From a virus, in the IMG/VR virus record IMGVR_UViG_3300005098_000006, positions 1 to 33,297 of that record: a DNA stretch of 33,297 nucleotides; one strand, written 5' to 3'. Below the pieces are notes generated by a model that saw only the letters and a program-made list of their open reading frames with translations, was not told the origin of the DNA and made no database searches. A program made the position numbers and the translations under genes. Shown here one piece after another: positions 31,278 to 33,297 of the stretch (position 1 is its first letter; each line of letters opens with the position of its first letter).

Positions 31278-33297
31278 ATGTCGACTGAAACTTTAAGACC
31301 AAATGCCGCTGGAAACGAGACAACCCTCAGCAAACATCCAGACACTGGTATCAATTACGAGAAAGTAGATGAAGAAACACCTGATGACAGTGATTATGTT
31401 TATACAAGCAACGCCTCATATACAAGAGACTTGTATAATTTACCTAATCCTAGTCGTGCTGGAAAAGGAAAGATTTCATCCGTTACTATATTCTTTAGAT
31501 GCTTTAAAGACAATGCTGTTTCTACATATGGTGCCAAACCTTCTCTCAGAACTCATTCTACAACATACGATGGAGACGAAGTCCAACCCGAAATAACCGC
31601 CAACACATACAGTCAGACCTGGGAGAAAAACCCTTATACGTCTAATAATTGGACATGGGATGAGATCGATGACTTAGAAGTCGGTGTATCACTTAAGGGG
31701 GACGGGAGCCATTGGTGTTTCTGTACTCAGTTATATATTGTAGTGACTTATGAAGATCCACAAACTCTCACTGTATATTCAACTTCATCAGACGGTATTG
31801 TGGACAACAATAACGCCAACTACACTACTTGTCATGATGCAGCTAATGGTTCGAATAATGATGACACAGAAACACTCATCAAACCGAGAAATAGTCAAAG
31901 TGCTGCTACTGATGATTATTGGATTGGTAGGGGCTTCCTATTTTTCGACACATCCTCCCTACATAGCTGTTATGAAATTGTTTCCGCTAAGCTTTCTCTT
32001 TATGTTACACTTAAAACGGAGGATGATTCTGGAGACGCTACGTTACATGTTGTCGAGGGAGTTCAGGACGATCCTATAGCACTCAATGACTTTGGGGATC
32101 ATCTAAATAAGACAACAAGCGGGGGCTCTTTGACGTACACAGCAGCAACACTTTCCCAGTATAATACTATTACTCTTAATTCTTCTGGAAGGGAATGGAT
32201 AAACAGAGGAGGAACAACTAAATTCTGTCTCAGAGTTGCTGGAGATATAGATTCTCACACTCCGTCCTATCATGGTGATAATGGAATACAGTTCCAGACA
32301 AACGAAAGCACTTATGCCCCTAAATTAGAAATAGAATACATAAGCCCTTCTTCTGATCTATCTGGGACATTGGTGATTAGAAAATCTACTTCTAAAGATT
32401 TGAGCAACACGCTTAAAGTTAAGCAAAAAACACAGGCTGGCCTTAATAGTTTGACAACAATCAGAAGGTCCATACACATTGATCTCGATAGCCAACTAAG
32501 CCTAAGACGTCTTGCGTATAATATATTGGGTGGACAGCTGCTTATCAGTGTTTCCGCTTATAGAGATCTTCCTCAGACACTCACCTCCAGATCATACGTG
32601 TCAGAGGGTACACTCGCATCAGTACAACTTCTTCCAGCATACAGCAAGGGCATATTTGCTTTCGAGAGCAACGTTACATTAAATGGAGGAACAGTGAAAG
32701 TTCAATTTTCTGATGATAATGTAAACTTTTATAATCATGTGGGGGCACTTAATGCCTGGGATACATTGGATGAAGGATATAATCTCATATATGTATCAAA
32801 AGCAAATTTGACTGATAAATTTTATTATAAGCTGAAATTAACTAAAGGTGTAGACAACAACACACCATACGTCGATTGGGTTAAGGTTACATATCTTGTA
32901 CCTCATAGCACATATGACGTCTTTAATCAGTTGCTAGGTATAAGAGCGACTAATCACAGTGATCTTGGAGCACTTCTGCTTAGTAGATTGCAAGGATACA
33001 GTGTCTTTTCACAAAAGTTAAAATCTAGATGGTCTGATTATGATATTTTGCAAGGGCAATTGCTCATGAGAGGTGCACTGTCAAGCAATCTTCTGCAGAA
33101 ATTGGGTGTTAATCGCGTATGGGATGACTTTTTGCAGACATTAACCGTTCCGCTGCATGAAGATTACTTAGCATTAGCGCATTTGCTAAATGTCAGGGTA
33201 GCTGGATACGATCTTCTTCTCAATGAGTTATTGCTAAGAAAATCTGATGTATTAAGTTTGTCCGGTCAACTCCTTTCAAGGAAAGAAAGTTTGCTAG
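31278..33297 (+). CDS. large fibre protein with DNRLRE-like domain and 14-residue repeats (partial, runs off the end)
   Basis: The ATG at 31278 follows GGTGAGTG and opens 673 codons to the window edge without a stop. The two small frames at 31369 and 31750 are other-frame shadows. Residues 1-165 form a beta domain starting STETLRPNAAGNETTL, with TWEKNPYTSNNWTWDEIDDL. Residues about 168-355 form a DNRLRE-like, carbohydrate-binding-type sandwich (GRGFLFFDTSSL, then SAKLSLYV and WINRGG). Residues 360-443 hold six 14-residue repeats and 548-673 nine more, in exact phase to the end. A beta insert lies between them. It is likely the longest fibre. The C-terminus is outside the window. Confidence 0.75.
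   Translation, partial: MSTETLRPNAAGNETTLSKHPDTGINYEKVDEETPDDSDYVYTSNASYTRDLYNLPNPSRAGKGKISSVTIFFRCFKDNAVSTYGAKPSLRTHSTTYDGDEVQPEITANTYSQTWEKNPYTSNNWTWDEIDDLEVGVSLKGDGSHWCFCTQLYIVVTYEDPQTLTVYSTSSDGIVDNNNANYTTCHDAANGSNNDDTETLIKPRNSQSAATDDYWIGRGFLFFDTSSLHSCYEIVSAKLSLYVTLKTEDDSGDATLHVVEGVQDDPIALNDFGDHLNKTTSGGSLTYTAATLSQYNTITLNSSGREWINRGGTTKFCLRVAGDIDSHTPSYHGDNGIQFQTNESTYAPKLEIEYISPSSDLSGTLVIRKSTSKDLSNTLKVKQKTQAGLNSLTTIRRSIHIDLDSQLSLRRLAYNILGGQLLISVSAYRDLPQTLTSRSYVSEGTLASVQLLPAYSKGIFAFESNVTLNGGTVKVQFSDDNVNFYNHVGALNAWDTLDEGYNLIYVSKANLTDKFYYKLKLTKGVDNNTPYVDWVKVTYLVPHSTYDVFNQLLGIRATNHSDLGALLLSRLQGYSVFSQKLKSRWSDYDILQGQLLMRGALSSNLLQKLGVNRVWDDFLQTLTVPLHEDYLALAHLLNVRVAGYDLLLNELLLRKSDVLSLSGQLLSRKESLL
32355..32606 (+). 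repeat. six tandem 14-residue repeats in the last gene
   Basis: Six units begin DLSGTLVIRKSTSK, DLSNTLKVKQKTQA and so on, each exactly 42 bases. The block ends before the beta insert at about residue 445. Confidence 0.85.
32919..33297 (+). repeat. nine tandem 14-residue repeats continuing past the window
   Basis: Nine units in exact phase (for example DLGALLLSRLQGYS, ILQGQLLMRGALSS, LLLNELLLRKSDVL), reaching the last base. Position 1 drifts from D to V, I, N, F, A, L and S, while the L at position 2 and the L-x-L/V-R core at about positions 6-9 stay. Confidence 0.85.

Noticed and set aside
31369-32079. Two small plus-strand frames (31369-31596 and 31750-32079)
   Set aside because: Both lie in another frame of the large open fibre gene that starts at 31278. 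The products are Met/His/Leu-rich without family features.
30769-33297. CRISPR or DNA tandem repeat
   Set aside because: The periodicity is 42 bases, but units share little DNA identity and stay in frame. It is a protein repeat and not a DNA array.
1-33297. tRNA genes, insertion sequences or attachment sites
   Set aside because: I saw no cloverleaf-like segment, transposase motif or terminal inverted repeats in the reading. The region is almost fully coding.

Overview
The window is a continuous, AT-rich, late structural region of a tailed virus (or provirus) with a contractile tail. Every supported gene lies on the plus strand, and most are separated by a few bases or overlap by 4-77 bases, as in one or two long operons. 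An archaeal host is the best inference. Most ribosome binding sites are GGTGA/GAGGTGA, TATA-like boxes precede the first gene and the scaffold/capsid block, the first terminase gene has no Shine-Dalgarno sequence, and a domain closely resembling the archaeal tRNA-modifying radical SAM enzyme RaSEA is present. The host phylum cannot be fixed from the sequence alone.

Layout: a possible tail end of an upstream gene (1-105); a zinc-HTH putative small terminase and large terminase (167-2129); portal (2053-3255); a 1574-residue fusion ending in a capsid maturation protease (3230-7954); a degenerate LAGLIDADG protein (7944-8630); scaffold, capsid cement, major capsid and decoration-like proteins (8682-11294); a coiled-coil membrane protein and neck/connector proteins (11297-13831); sheath, tube, frameshifted tail assembly chaperone and tape measure (13850-18499); baseplate Dit-like, hub, spike, gp25 and J proteins (18496-22512); a small unknown protein, then a four-gene cassette of an unknown protein, a GT2 glycosyltransferase, a radical SAM/SPASM enzyme and a GT-B glycosyltransferase (22542-26335); and a set of large tail-fibre or adhesin genes running off the right edge (26393-33297).

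Three things stand out. First, the fusion gene joins a RaSEA-like radical SAM domain, a nucleotidyltransferase-like domain, an ATP-dependent DNA ligase, a DUF6884-like domain and two LigD-type 3'-phosphoesterase-like domains to a C-terminal prohead protease. This could place a set of DNA end-repair and base-modification enzymes inside the procapsid. Second, three fibre proteins share a precise 14-residue repeat (consensus D-L-x-x-x-L-x-L-R-x-x-x-x-S), probably the architectural unit of the fibres. Third, a radical SAM/glycosyltransferase cassette between baseplate and fibre genes suggests that virion or host-surface components are modified.

Start codons were moved inward from the longest reading frame wherever a GGTGA-type site pointed to a better start. 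The tail assembly chaperone is made in two forms by an apparent -1 frameshift at A-AAA-AAC, and the last gene is open to the window edge.
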